Part shown: in pieces, positions 6,423-17,100 of the stretch
How the letters are laid out: each line of letters opens with the position of its first letter
How positions within the stretch are numbered: position 1 is the stretch's first letter
Assembly (NCBI RefSeq): GCF_027924565.1
Contig: NZ_AP027041.1
Coordinates: 1,612,001-1,676,000, forward strand
Direction: 5' to 3'
Length of the DNA stretch: 64,000 bases
Source of the DNA: Lysobacter auxotrophicus
Lineage (GTDB): Bacteria; Pseudomonadota; Gammaproteobacteria; Xanthomonadales; Xanthomonadaceae
Made by a program: the position numbers and the translations under genes
The notes under the pieces: generated by a model
The model's database searches: none
Seen by the model: only the letters and a program-made list of their open reading frames with translations
What the model was told of the DNA's origin: nothing

Positions 6423-9407
6423 ATGAATTCGAGGTTCCCCCGCTCGAGACATCCGTCGCGCCGGCTGCTTGCCTGCGCCCTTGCCAGCTGCCTTGCCGTC
6501 GCCGCCCCCGCGGTGATGGCGCAAAGTACTTCGGCGACCATCCGCGGCCAGATCACGGTCGATTCGGCGCCTGCCACCGAAGCCCAGGTCACCGCCACCA
6601 ATACCGCCACCGGCCTGACCCGGAAGGTCCAGGCCACCAACGGCACCTACAACCTCGGCGGCCTGCTGCCGGGTACGTACCGCATCGACGCGGTCGCGAA
6701 CGGCCAGGCGACCACCCGGACGGTGACGCTGCAGGTCGGCCAGACGGCCACCATCGATCTGTCCGCCGGCGGACTGCCGGAAACCGCGGCCGCGGGCGAC
6801 GCGACCACGGTCGATGCCGTCACCGTTACCAGCGAAGTCGTGGCGGAAACCAAGACGTCCGAGATCGCCACCTACGTCACCAACAAGCAGATCGAGTCGC
6901 TGCCGCAGGGCACGCGCAACTTCCTCGCCTTCGCCGACCTGGCGCCGGGCGTGGCGTTCGAAACCGGCAACGAAGGCTCCACGCGCATCAAGTCGGGCGC
7001 GCAGAACGCCAACGGCATCAACGTCTACATCGACGGCGTCGGCCAGAAGGATTACGTGTTGCGCGGCGGCATCAGCGGCCAGGATTCCAGCCGCGGCAAT
7101 CCGTTCCCGCAGTCGGCGATCGGCGAATACAAGGTCATCACCCAGAACTACAAGGCCGAGTACGACCAGCTGAGCAGCGCGGCGATCGTCGCCACCACGC
7201 GCTCGGGCACCAACAACTTCGAAGGCAGCTTCTTCTGGGACTACACCTCGACCGACTGGCGTACGCCGACCGTGTTCGAGGAGCGCGCCGACGAGAAGGT
7301 GCAGACCAAGGAAGAGCAGTACGGCGCCACCTTCGGCGGTCCGATCCTGCGCGATCGCGCGCACTTCTTCCTGTCGTACGAAGCCAAGGAATACGAGTCG
7401 CCCCGCACGCTCACGCCAGGTCGCGGCTATTCCATCGACGAGCTGCCCGACTTCCTGCAGGCCGAAGCGGGCTCCGGCCTGTTCAACGCGCCGTTCAAGG
7501 AAAACCTGTACTTCGGCAAGGTCGACTGGCTGATCGGTGAAAACCACTACTTCGAGTTCAGCGGCAAATACCGCGACGAGGAAGAGCTGACCAACACCGG
7601 CGGGCAGAACCTGCCCAGCTATGCGACCAACAAGCTCAACGAGGAAACGCGCGCGGACCTGCGTTACCAGTACACCAACGGCGCGTGGCTAAACGATTTC
7701 CACCTGACGTACGAAGACTCGACGTTCAATCCGAGCCCGTACACCAGCGGTATCGCGTACATCCTCAGCAACCGCAGCGACAACGGAAACGCGGATTTCA
7801 ACAACGTCATCGTGCGCAGCGGCGGCGGTTCGGATTTCCAAGACAAGGGCCAGAAGGGCTGGGGCCTCCAGAACGACCTGACGTTCACCGGCTTCCAGGG
7901 CCACACGTTGAAGATGGGCGTGAAGTTCAAGGACGTCGACGTCGACGCGACCGAACGCCAGCCGTACTACCCGCAGTTCACGTACGACGTCGGCACCAGC
8001 CTGGTGCAGCCGATCCACGTCAAGTTCGGCACCGCGCTGCCGGGCGTTGGCGACGGTTCGGCCTCGTCGGCGAACAAGCAGTACGGCATCTACTTCCAGG
8101 ACGACTGGGAGGTCAACGAGAACCTGATCCTCAACCTCGGCCTGCGCTACGACTACGAGAAGAGCCCGACGTACCTGGATTACGTCACGCCGGCCGACGT
8201 CGCCGCCGCGCTGCGTGGTTCGAGCGCGATCAACAACCCGAACTCGGGCATCAACGTCGAGAACTACATCAGCAACGGCAACAACCGCAAATCCTTCAAG
8301 GATGGCTGGCAGCCGCGCCTGGGCTTCTCGTACGACCTGTTCGCCAACCAGGAACACGTGATCTACGGCGGCGCCGGCCGTGCGTACGACCGCAACCTGT
8401 TCGACTGGCTGCAGCTGGAAATCACCAAGTCGACGTTCCCGACGACCGACATCGATTTCCGCCTCGCCGATGGCTCGTGCCCGCGTCCGCTGCCGGCCCC
8501 GGGCACGCCGTGCATCGACTGGAACGCGTCGTACTTCGATCCGGCCGTGCTGGCGACGCTCGCCTCGCAGGATGGCCTCGGGCGCGAAGTCTTCATGCTC
8601 GACAACAACCTGAAGACGCCGTACTCCGACCAGTTCAGCCTCGGCATGCGCAACCAGGTCGGCGAATGGCTCACCGACGTCACGATCTCGCGCGTGCAGA
8701 GCAAGGACGGGTTCGTGTTCCTGCTCGGCAATCGCCTGCCGGATGGCTCGTTCTTCCGCCCCGGCTTCAGCTGGGGACCGCCGTGGGGCCAGGGCTTCGC
8801 GCCGTTCGGCAACCTGATCCTGGGCACCAATGGCCTGGAGACCAAGACCAACGCGCTGTATCTGAAGGCCGAGAAGCCTTACACGGCCGAATCGGGCTGG
8901 AGCGTCACCGTCGCCTACACCTACCTCGATGCGCGCGAACAACGCGAGTCGCCGGAAGTCTTCTCGCTGGACTATCCGACCGTGCAGGCGCTGGGCTGGC
9001 ATGACGCAGAAGTGCCCGAGCATCGCCTCGTCGCCACCGGCATCTACGACGGCCCGTGGAACACGACGCTGTCGGCCAAGCTGACGCTGACCTCGCAGCC
9101 GCCGCGCTACTTCGTCAACTGCGTGGCCGTCGACCAGCCGGACAACTGCTTCATCGACCAGTACAAGCCCGATGGCACGTACGGGTACAAGCAGTTCGAC
9201 ATCGCGGCGATGAAGGAATTCGACACGGGTGCAGGCTTCCGGATGTGGGCCCGCGCCGACATCCTGAACGTGTTCGACTGGGCCAACTACAACAGCTACC
9301 AGGATTACCCGGGTGGCTTCAATTCGCCCAACCCCGAATTCGGCATCCCGCTCGCACAGGCCCTGCCAACCCGTACCTTCAAACTCTCGCTAGGCTTCAA
9401 CTTCTGA
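6423..9407 (+). CDS. TonB-dependent receptor with N-terminal carboxypeptidase-regulatory-like domain
   Basis: Outer-membrane receptor of the Oar-like type, 994 residues. A signal peptide (cleavage near VMAQ, residue ~34) is followed by a carboxypeptidase regulatory-like beta-sandwich at ~37-110 (SATIRGQITV ... LPGTYRIDAVANGQ). A plug domain (~125-250, with FLAFADLAPGV and GVGQKDYVLRGG) and a large beta-barrel follow, ending in the outer-membrane C-terminal Phe (KLSLGFNF). The ATG at 6423 has a purine-rich ribosome site (GAGAGGAAG). Such receptors take up oligosaccharides and other large substrates with TonB energy. The position between the LacI regulator and the glucanase and importer genes points to a glucan-derived oligosaccharide, by inference. 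Confidence 0.93.
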   Translation: MNSRFPRSRHPSRRLLACALASCLAVAAPAVMAQSTSATIRGQITVDSAPATEAQVTATNTATGLTRKVQATNGTYNLGGLLPGTYRIDAVANGQATTRTVTLQVGQTATIDLSAGGLPETAAAGDATTVDAVTVTSEVVAETKTSEIATYVTNKQIESLPQGTRNFLAFADLAPGVAFETGNEGSTRIKSGAQNANGINVYIDGVGQKDYVLRGGISGQDSSRGNPFPQSAIGEYKVITQNYKAEYDQLSSAAIVATTRSGTNNFEGSFFWDYTSTDWRTPTVFEERADEKVQTKEEQYGATFGGPILRDRAHFFLSYEAKEYESPRTLTPGRGYSIDELPDFLQAEAGSGLFNAPFKENLYFGKVDWLIGENHYFEFSGKYRDEEELTNTGGQNLPSYATNKLNEETRADLRYQYTNGAWLNDFHLTYEDSTFNPSPYTSGIAYILSNRSDNGNADFNNVIVRSGGGSDFQDKGQKGWGLQNDLTFTGFQGHTLKMGVKFKDVDVDATERQPYYPQFTYDVGTSLVQPIHVKFGTALPGVGDGSASSANKQYGIYFQDDWEVNENLILNLGLRYDYEKSPTYLDYVTPADVAAALRGSSAINNPNSGINVENYISNGNNRKSFKDGWQPRLGFSYDLFANQEHVIYGGAGRAYDRNLFDWLQLEITKSTFPTTDIDFRLADGSCPRPLPAPGTPCIDWNASYFDPAVLATLASQDGLGREVFMLDNNLKTPYSDQFSLGMRNQVGEWLTDVTISRVQSKDGFVFLLGNRLPDGSFFRPGFSWGPPWGQGFAPFGNLILGTNGLETKTNALYLKAEKPYTAESGWSVTVAYTYLDAREQRESPEVFSLDYPTVQALGWHDAEVPEHRLVATGIYDGPWNTTLSAKLTLTSQPPRYFVNCVAVDQPDNCFIDQYKPDGTYGYKQFDIAAMKEFDTGAGFRMWARADILNVFDWANYNSYQDYPGGFNSPNPEFGIPLAQALPTRTFKLSLGFNF

Positions 9408-9514
9408 CCCGGGCCGCCGGCCGCCTACCTCGTCGGGGCGGTCGGCGGTTTCGTGGTGCGGCCTTCGCCGGCCGGAAACCAAAGGCGACCCTCATTCGAC
9501 AAGATGGCGTGGTG

Positions 9515-11146
9515 ATGTTCGATTCGATACGACGCAGTGTGGGGACTGCATCGCTGGTGGCGGTGCTCGTGTTCATTTCGGGGTGCAAGCAGGAAGGGCC
9601 GGCGTCCACGGCGTACCCGATCGCGTCCGCGCCGCCGGTCGAGGTGGAGCCGTTGAAACCGACCAAGCTCGAACTGCCGCCGCTGTTCCGCGACGTCGAA
9701 AAGCGCACGTTCCAGTTCTTCTGGGACACCACGAACGAAGTGAACGGGTTGACGCCCGACCGCTATCCCTCGCGGCCGTTCGCGTCCATCGCGTCGGTCG
9801 GCTTCGCGCTGACCGCATACCCGATCGGCATCGAGAACGGCTGGGTGAGCCGCCGCCAGGCGGTGGATCGCACGCTCACCACGCTGAAGTTCTTCCGCGA
9901 CCTCCCCTCCGGCCCGCAGGCCGAAGGCAAGGGCGCCTACAACGGCTTCTACTACCACTTCCTCGACATGGACACCGGCGCCCGGTTCCAGAGCTGGGTG
10001 GAGCTTTCCAGCGTCGACACCGCGCTGCTGATGATGGGCGTGCTGTTCGCGCAGAGTTATTACGATCGCGACGATCCGCGCGAGAAGGAAATCCGCGATC
10101 TGGCCGACACGCTCTACAAGCGCGTCGACTGGCCGTGGCTGCAGCGCAACGCGCCGCTGATTTCGATGGGCTGGTTCCCGGAAAGCGGCTTCATCCAGCA
10201 CGACTGGACCGGCTACAACGAAGCGATGATGCTCTACATCCTCGCGATGGGTTCGCCGACGCATCCGGTCGCGCCGGAGTCGTGGTCGGTGTGGACGCGC
10301 ACGTACAACGATTCGTGGGGCGTGTACCAGGGCGAGGAATACCTGTCGTTCGGCCCGCTGTTCGGCCACCAGTACAGCCACGTCTGGATCGATTTCCGCG
10401 GCATCCAGGACGACTACATGCGCGAGCGCGGCATCGACTACTTCGAGAACAGCCGCCGCGCGGCGTATGCGCACCGTGCGTACGCCATCGCCAATCCGAT
10501 GAAGTGGAAGGACTACGGCCCGGAAGTGTGGGGCCTCACCGCGAGCGACGGCCCGCAGCAGACGCTGCAGGAGTTCCGCGGCGAACAGCGCCAGTTCCGC
10601 CATTACTCCGCGCGCGGCGCCGGCCTGCGCGACACCTTCGACGACGGCACCATCGCGCCGACCGCGGCCATCGCATCCCTGCCGTTCGCGCCGGAAATCG
10701 TGATTCCGTCGACCGTCGCCATGCACGAGCGCTACGGCGAATACCTGTACTCCAGCTACGGGTTCCTCGATTCGTTCAACCGCAGCTTCGACTTCGACAT
10801 CCCGCTCAAGACCGGCCGCCTGGTGCCGGGCGAAGGCTGGGTCGCGAGCGACTACATCGGCATCGACCAGGGCCCGATCCTGGCGATGATCAGCAACTAC
10901 CGCAACGAGTTCGTCTGGAACGTGATGAAGCGGAACAAGTACATCCGCGACGGATTGCAGAAGGCGGGCTTCAAGGGCGGCTGGCTGGAACCGGTGAAGG
11001 AAGGCGAGGCCGCGCCCACGCAACCCAAGCCGCAGACGAAGGCCGAGAAGGACGCGGCGACGGCGCGCGCGCTGGGCGAGGCGGAGTCGCGGGTGAACCG
11101 CGCTTCGCAGACGCCGCAGCCGACGCAGGAGCCAAAAACAAAGTGA
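9515..11146 (+). CDS. GH144-like lipoprotein (glycoamylase-domain glucanase)
   Basis: A 543-residue predicted lipoprotein: signal peptide with lipobox FISGC, then a Pro-rich linker, then an (alpha/alpha)6-barrel of the PF10091 'glycoamylase' type. Recognisable family segments are RTFQFFWDTTNEVNGLTPDR, VGFALTAYPIG, the WVELSSVDTALLMMG block, YNEAMMLYILAMG and the late GPILAMISNYR. Characterised bacterial relatives (family GH144) are endo-beta-1,2-glucanases; other PF10091 members differ, so the substrate is an inference. A C-terminal tail (~500-543) is low-complexity Lys/Glu/Ala/Thr. The ATG at 9515 was chosen for the signal peptide. The stop overlaps the next GTG by 4 bases, so it is co-translated with the binding protein. 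Confidence 0.85.
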   Translation: MFDSIRRSVGTASLVAVLVFISGCKQEGPASTAYPIASAPPVEVEPLKPTKLELPPLFRDVEKRTFQFFWDTTNEVNGLTPDRYPSRPFASIASVGFALTAYPIGIENGWVSRRQAVDRTLTTLKFFRDLPSGPQAEGKGAYNGFYYHFLDMDTGARFQSWVELSSVDTALLMMGVLFAQSYYDRDDPREKEIRDLADTLYKRVDWPWLQRNAPLISMGWFPESGFIQHDWTGYNEAMMLYILAMGSPTHPVAPESWSVWTRTYNDSWGVYQGEEYLSFGPLFGHQYSHVWIDFRGIQDDYMRERGIDYFENSRRAAYAHRAYAIANPMKWKDYGPEVWGLTASDGPQQTLQEFRGEQRQFRHYSARGAGLRDTFDDGTIAPTAAIASLPFAPEIVIPSTVAMHERYGEYLYSSYGFLDSFNRSFDFDIPLKTGRLVPGEGWVASDYIGIDQGPILAMISNYRNEFVWNVMKRNKYIRDGLQKAGFKGGWLEPVKEGEAAPTQPKPQTKAEKDAATARALGEAESRVNRASQTPQPTQEPKTK

Positions 11147-12435
11147 GCCGGCGGCGCACCATCGTCGCGATGACGGTTCTCGCCGTTGTCGCGCTGCTGT
11201 CCGCGTGCGGCGGCGAGCGCGATGAACGCACCGTCGTGCGCTTCTGGGCGATGGGCTTCGAAGGCGAGATGGTGCGCCAGCTCATCCCCGATTTCGAACG
11301 CGCCAATCCCGGTATCCGCGTCGAAGTGCAACAACTGCCGGTCACCGCCGCGCACGAGAAACTGCTGACCGCCTTCGCCGGCGACGGCCTGCCGGACGTG
11401 TGCGGCCTGGGCAACACGTGGCTGGCGGAGTTCGTCGAGCTGGACGCGGTGACGCCGCTGGAACCGTTCCTCGCACGTACGCCCTCGATGCCGGCGAGCG
11501 ATTATTTCGGCGGCTCGTGGGACACCGGCGTCATCGGCGGACATGTGTATGCGGTGCCGTGGTACGTCGAAACGCGCCTGCCGTTCTACCGGAAGGACAT
11601 CCTCGAAGCCGCCGGCGTGAAGCAGGTGCCGCGCACGTGGCAGGAATGGAACGACGCGATGGCTGCGGTGAAGCGCCATGTCGGGCCGGATCGTTTCGCC
11701 ATCCACCTGCCGCTCAACGAATACGAGCCGCTGCTCAACCTCGCCATCCAGCAACCCGATCCGCTGCTGCGCGACGACGGCCGCTACGGAAACTTCCGCA
11801 GCCCGGGGTTCAAGCGCACGCTCACCTTCTACAACGACATCTTCCAGCGCAAATGGGCGCCGGCGTTCGCGAACACGCAGATCGCCAACGTCTGGAACGA
11901 GTTCGGCCGCGGCTTCTTCACCTTCTACGTCAACGGGCCCTGGAACATCGCCGAGTTCCGCAAGCGCCTGCCACCGGAACTGGAAGGCAGGTGGGGCACG
12001 ATGCCGCTGCCCGGTCCCGACGGCCCCGGCGCGTCGGTCGCCGGCGGCGCGAGCTTCGTGGTGTTCAAGCAGTCCAAGCAGCAGGACGCTGCGTGGAAGC
12101 TCGTCGCGTTCCTGTCCGACCCGCAGGTGCAGGTGCGTTTCCACGCGCTCACCGGCAACCTGCCGCCGCGCCGCAGCGCGTGGGAAAGCAGCCAGGCGCT
12201 GGCGAGCGATCCCTACACGCTGCCGTTCCGCGAGCAGCTCGAACGCGCCAAACCCGCGCCGAAAGTGCCCGAGTGGGAGCGCATCGCGCAGGAGCTGCGC
12301 ATCGTCGGCGAGCAGATGGTCGCCGGTCGCTACACCGTCGATGAAGCCGCCGCCGAACTCGATCGCCGCGCCGATGCCATCCTCGAAAAACGCCGCTGGA
12401 TGCTGGAGCAGCACGCCGCCGGAGGTTCGCCATGA
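11143..12435 (+). CDS. Sugar ABC transporter substrate-binding lipoprotein
   Basis: Cluster B/family 1 extracellular sugar-binding protein, 430 residues. A lipobox (LLSAC, about residues 17-21) is followed by the SBP_bac_1 fold: VRFWAMGFEGEMVRQLIPDF, LPDVCGLGNTWLAEF, the PWYVETRLPFYRKDIL hinge segment and GASFVVFKQSKQQDAAWKL near the end. The GTG at 11143 overlaps the glucanase stop (GTGA); an internal ATG at 11170 would cut into the signal peptide. It should capture the imported oligosaccharide in the periplasm and deliver it to the two permeases just downstream. No ATPase gene follows in this operon. The ligand cannot be read from the sequence. Confidence 0.92.
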   Translation: MSRRRTIVAMTVLAVVALLSACGGERDERTVVRFWAMGFEGEMVRQLIPDFERANPGIRVEVQQLPVTAAHEKLLTAFAGDGLPDVCGLGNTWLAEFVELDAVTPLEPFLARTPSMPASDYFGGSWDTGVIGGHVYAVPWYVETRLPFYRKDILEAAGVKQVPRTWQEWNDAMAAVKRHVGPDRFAIHLPLNEYEPLLNLAIQQPDPLLRDDGRYGNFRSPGFKRTLTFYNDIFQRKWAPAFANTQIANVWNEFGRGFFTFYVNGPWNIAEFRKRLPPELEGRWGTMPLPGPDGPGASVAGGASFVVFKQSKQQDAAWKLVAFLSDPQVQVRFHALTGNLPPRRSAWESSQALASDPYTLPFREQLERAKPAPKVPEWERIAQELRIVGEQMVAGRYTVDEAAAELDRRADAILEKRRWMLEQHAAGGSP

Positions 12436-13331
12436 TTGCGACGCGCCGCGTGTCCGCCTCCACCGCCGGCTGGATGTTCGCCGCGCCCGCGCTCACGGTG
12501 ATCGGCGTGTTCTTCGGCCTGCCGGTGTTGGCGGCGTTCGCGCTGAGCCTGACGGACTTCGACATCTACTCGCTCGCCGACATCTCGAACCTGCGCTTCG
12601 TCGGTCTGCACAACTACGCGACGCTGCTGCAGGACCCGCTGTTCTGGAAGGCGCTGGGCAACACGATGTACTTCGTCGTGGTCGGTGTCCCGCTGTCGAT
12701 CACCGTCTCGCTCGGCGCCGCGCTGCTGCTGCATTCGAAGGCCGCGCGCTTCAAGCCGTTCTTCCGGACCGCGTACTTCGCGCCGGTGGTGACGACGGTG
12801 GTCGCTGTCGCGGTGATCTGGCGCTACCTGTTCCACACGCGCTACGGCCTGGTGAACTGGGGCCTGACCTCGCTGGGCCTGCCCGCCGTCGACTGGCTCG
12901 GCGATCCGACGTGGGCGATGCCGACGATCATCCTGTTCGCGGTGTGGAAGAACTTCGGCTACAACATGATCATCTTCATCGCCGGACTGCAGTCGATTCC
13001 CGAAGACCTCTACGAGGCCGCGCGCATCGACGGTGCGACGCCCGCGCAGCAGTTCTGGAACGTCACCTTGCCGCAGCTGGGCCCGGTGCTGCTGATGGTC
13101 TCCATCCTCACCTTGTCCGGGTATTTCCAGCTGTTCGCGGAGCCTTACGTGATCACGCAGGGTGGGCCGCTGCAGAGCACCGTGAGCGTGCTTTACCTGA
13201 TGTACGAGGAAGGCTTCAAGTGGTGGAACCTCGGTAATGCGTCCGCCGTGGCGTTCCTGCTGTTCGCGCTGATGTCGGTCGCCACCAGCGGCCTGCTGTG
13301 GTTCGCGCGCCGACGTGGAGCGGAAGCATGA
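12432..13331 (+). CDS. Sugar ABC transporter permease (MalF/UgpA type)
   Basis: A 299-residue inner-membrane permease with about six hydrophobic helices. The coupling-helix EAA motif is clear (EDLYEAARIDGATPAQQFWN, followed by VTLPQLGP), where the ATPase docks. The ATG at 12432 overlaps the binding-protein stop (ATGA), and the stop overlaps the next gene the same way. Its relatives carry di- and oligosaccharides. Together with the next permease it should form the heterodimeric channel of the importer. Confidence 0.93.
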   Translation: MIATRRVSASTAGWMFAAPALTVIGVFFGLPVLAAFALSLTDFDIYSLADISNLRFVGLHNYATLLQDPLFWKALGNTMYFVVVGVPLSITVSLGAALLLHSKAARFKPFFRTAYFAPVVTTVVAVAVIWRYLFHTRYGLVNWGLTSLGLPAVDWLGDPTWAMPTIILFAVWKNFGYNMIIFIAGLQSIPEDLYEAARIDGATPAQQFWNVTLPQLGPVLLMVSILTLSGYFQLFAEPYVITQGGPLQSTVSVLYLMYEEGFKWWNLGNASAVAFLLFALMSVATSGLLWFARRRGAEA

Positions 13332-14149
13332 GCCCGCGCCTGGCCCGCGCCATCGTCAACGGGCTGATGATCGCGCTGGCGGTGGTGAGCCTCGCGCCGC
13401 TGCTGTGGATGCTGTCGGTGTCGTTCATGCAGCCGGGCGAAGCGGCGCATTTCCCGCCGCCGCTGCTGCCCGCCGCACCGACGCTGCACAACTACCATGA
13501 GCTGTTCGCGCGCGCCGGCATGGGACGCTACCTGCTCAACAGCGCGATGATCGCCACCGCCGCGACGCTCATCGCGCTGATGCTCAACACGATGGCCGGC
13601 TATGCGTTCGCCAAGCTGAAGTTCGCCGGCCGCGAGCGCGTGTTCCGCCTGCTGCTGGGCGCGCTGATCATCCCGGCGCAGGTCACGATGATGCCGCTGT
13701 TCCTGATGCTCAAGCAGATGGGGCTGGTGAACACCTACGCCGGCGCGATCGTGCCGCTGATGGCGAGCGTGTTCGGCATTTTCCTCGTGCGCCAGTACGC
13801 GCGTTCGATTCCCGATGAACTGCTGGAAGCCGCCCGCATCGACGGCGCGAGCGAGACGCGGATCTTCTTCCAGATCGTGCTACCGGTGCTCAAGCCGATC
13901 CTCGTGACGCTGGCGATCTTCGTCTTTCTCGGCGCGTGGAACGACTTCATGTGGCCGCTGATCGTGCTGAGCGATTCCGGGCACTTCACGCTGCCGGTGG
14001 CGTTGGCATCGCTGTCGCGCGAGCACGTGCAGGACAACGAGATGATGATGGCCGGATCGGTGGTGACGGTGTTGCCGGTGCTGATCCTGTTCCTGGCGCT
14101 GCAGCGTTATTACCTGCAGGGCCTGCTGGTCGGGAGCGTGAAAGGGTGA
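13328..14149 (+). CDS. Carbohydrate ABC transporter permease (MalG/UgpE type)
   Basis: A 273-residue partner permease with six predicted helices and a canonical EAA loop (PDELLEAARIDGASETRIFF, then QIVLPVLKP). The ATG at 13328 overlaps the upstream stop (ATGA); an upstream in-frame start at 13298 would overlap the preceding gene by 34 bases and is less likely. A GTG overlapping its own stop (14146) could start the next gene, so the operon continues without a gap. Confidence 0.93.
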   Translation: MSPRLARAIVNGLMIALAVVSLAPLLWMLSVSFMQPGEAAHFPPPLLPAAPTLHNYHELFARAGMGRYLLNSAMIATAATLIALMLNTMAGYAFAKLKFAGRERVFRLLLGALIIPAQVTMMPLFLMLKQMGLVNTYAGAIVPLMASVFGIFLVRQYARSIPDELLEAARIDGASETRIFFQIVLPVLKPILVTLAIFVFLGAWNDFMWPLIVLSDSGHFTLPVALASLSREHVQDNEMMMAGSVVTVLPVLILFLALQRYYLQGLLVGSVKG

Positions 14150-14151
14150 GG

Positions 14152-17100
14152 ATGGCACGTCGGTTTGCATGGGCGTTCGCGCTGGTTCCGGTGACGGCGT
14201 GGGCGCAGGGAGTGGGCGAAGTGCGTGTGCTGGACGATTTCGAATCGACCACGCCGTGGCAGGTCGTGACCTCCGACCAGGTCACCGGCACGCTGCGCAA
14301 GGTGCCCGGCGCCGACGGCCAGGCCGTCTGCCTGGACTACGATTTCAACGGCGTTTCCGGTTACGCCGGTTTGCAGCGCGAATTGCTGATCGACTATCCG
14401 GACAACTACGCGTTCTCATTCCAGCTGCGTGGCGATTCGCCGCGCAACGACCTGCAATTCAAGGTCGTCGACGACAGCGGCGACAACGTGTGGTGGGTCA
14501 ACAAGCCGCGCTACGAGTTCCCGAAGAACTGGACGCCCGTCGTCTACAAGCAGCGCCATATCAGCCGCGCATGGGGCCCCGCGCCGGATCCCACGCTGCG
14601 CCGCAGCCGGAAGATCGAATTCACGATCTACAACAGCGCCGGCGGCAAGGGCTCGGTGTGTTTCGACCAGCTCACGTTCCGCAAGCTGCCGCCGCAGGAT
14701 GATTCGCCTCTGACGGGCGACGCGAGCGCAACGGTCGAAAGCGGAAACGGTCCCGCGCGTAACGCCATCGACGGCGATGCCACGACCGCATGGCGCGCCG
14801 CGCCTGGCGCGGCGACGGCGCCGCAGTTCACGCTCGACCTGCGCAAGCCGCGCGAGTTCGGCGGACTCGTGCTCGACTGGCTGCCGCGCGAACACGCCAG
14901 CGATTACCGCATCGAGTTGTCCGACGATGGCGCGCAATGGCGCGTCGCGCGCGAAGTGAGTGGAAGCAATGGCGGTCGCGATCACATCGCATTGCCCGAG
15001 TCCGAAGCGCGCTTCGTCCGGTTGACCGCAACGAAGGCGCCGGCGCAGCGCATCGCGCTGGCGAACTTCCAGGTGATGCCGCTCGCGTTCGCGGCGACCC
15101 CCAACGATTTCGTCCGCTCTGTCGCGAAGGATGCACCGCGTGGCCGTTGGCCGCGCGGGTTCTTCGGCGAGCAGCCGTACTGGACGATTCTCGGAATTGA
15201 CGGTGGCGTCGAGCAGGGGTTGATCGGTGAGGATGGTGCGGTCGAAGTGGGCAAGGGCGCCTTCAGCATCGAGCCGTTCGTGGTGAGCGACGGCACGCTG
15301 GTGACCTGGGCCGACGTGAAGATCACGCAGTCGCTGCAGGACGGTTACCTGCCGATTCCGTCGGTCCACTGGAAGCACGCGGACTTCGCGCTGGACACCA
15401 CGGCGTTCGCACATGGCACGCGCGACGATTCGCATCTCACCGCCCGCTACGTGCTGCGCAACACGAGCGATCGTCCGCGCCGCTACGTCCTCGCGCTAGC
15501 CGCGCGGCCGATGCAGGTGAATCCGCCGACGCAGTTCCTGAGCACCGTCGGCGGTGTCAGCCAGATCGGTTCGATCAACGCGAAACCGGACGCGATCGCG
15601 GTCGCCGGCCGCTTCCCCGTGCGCGCCACGGCATCCGATGCCGCCTTCGTGAGTCGGTTCGACGAAGGCGAAGTGGTGCAGCGACTGGCCCGCGCAAACT
15701 GGAAAGCGTTCTGCGCGCAAGGTTGCGAACGCAAGGCGTTCGGTCCCGTGGAAAGCCAGGTCGATGACGTGACCGGCCTCGCGTCCGGCGCGCTGCTGTA
15801 CTCGGTGGAGCTTGCGCCCGGGCAATCCCGGGAGTTCGACTGGAGCGTGCGATTGACCGGTCGCGACGAGGCGGAGCCGAAGCGCATCGATGCGGCGAAA
15901 GCGCAGGCCGCCACTGCGGCGCTGTGGCGCGACAAGCTCGACCGCGTACAGCTTCGCGTGCCGGAACAGGGCCAGCACGTGGTCGACACGTTGCGCACCG
16001 CGCTGGCGCACATGCTGATCAGCCGCATCGGGCCGCGCCTGCAGCCGGGTACGCGGTCGTACTCGCGCGCGTGGATCCGCGACGGCGCGATGATCGGCGA
16101 AGGCCTGCTGCGCATGGGCCGCGAGGACGTCGCCACCGAATTCCTGCGCTGGTATGCGCCGTACCAGTTCGACAACGGCAAGGTGCCGTGCTGCGTGGAC
16201 GATCGCGGCAGCGATCCGGTGCCGGAGAACGACAGCCACGGCGAGCTGATCTTCACCATCGCGCAGGTGTACCGCTTCAACCGCGATCGCGAGTTGCTCG
16301 ACGCGATGTGGCCGCATGTAGTCGGCGCGTTCGACTACATGGAGAAGCTGCGCCTGAGCGAACGCACCGAAGCGAACCGCGCACGCAATCCGGCGTTCTA
16401 CGGAATGATGCCGGCGTCGATCAGCCACGAAGGCTATTCGGCCAAGCCGATGCATTCGTACTGGGACAACTTCTGGGCGCTGCGCGGTTACAAGGATGCG
16501 GTGGAAATCGCGCAGTGGCTCGGCAAGGACGCGGATGCCAAGCGCTTTGCCGCCTCGCGCGACCAGTTCCGCGACGACCTGTATGCCTCGCTTCGCAGCG
16601 CCACGCAGCAGCACGGCATCGATTTCCTGCCGGGCGCGGCAGAACTGGGCGATTTCGATGCGACGTCCACGACGATCGCGCTCGCACCGGGCGGCGAACA
16701 GGGGCTGCTGCCGAAGGACCTGCTCGACAACACCTTCGAGCGTTACTGGCGCGAGTTCGTGTCGCGTCGCGACGGCGCGCGCGAATGGAAGGACTACACG
16801 CCGTACGAGCTGCGCACCATCGGCACGTTCGTTCGCCTGGGCTGGCGCGATCGCGCGCACGAGGCGCTGGCGTTCTTCTTCGCCGACCAGCAGCCGCGTA
16901 CCTGGAACCAGTGGGCCGAGGTCGTCTCGCGCACGCCGCGCAAGCCGTTCTTCGTCGGCGACCTGCCGCATGCGTGGGTCGGTTCGGATTACGTGCGGTC
17001 GGCGCTGGACCTGTTCGCGTATTCGCGCGACCTGGACGATGCGCTGGTTGTCGCCGCGGGCATCCCGGCGGACTGGCTGGCGGGCGAGGGCGTGAGCGTG

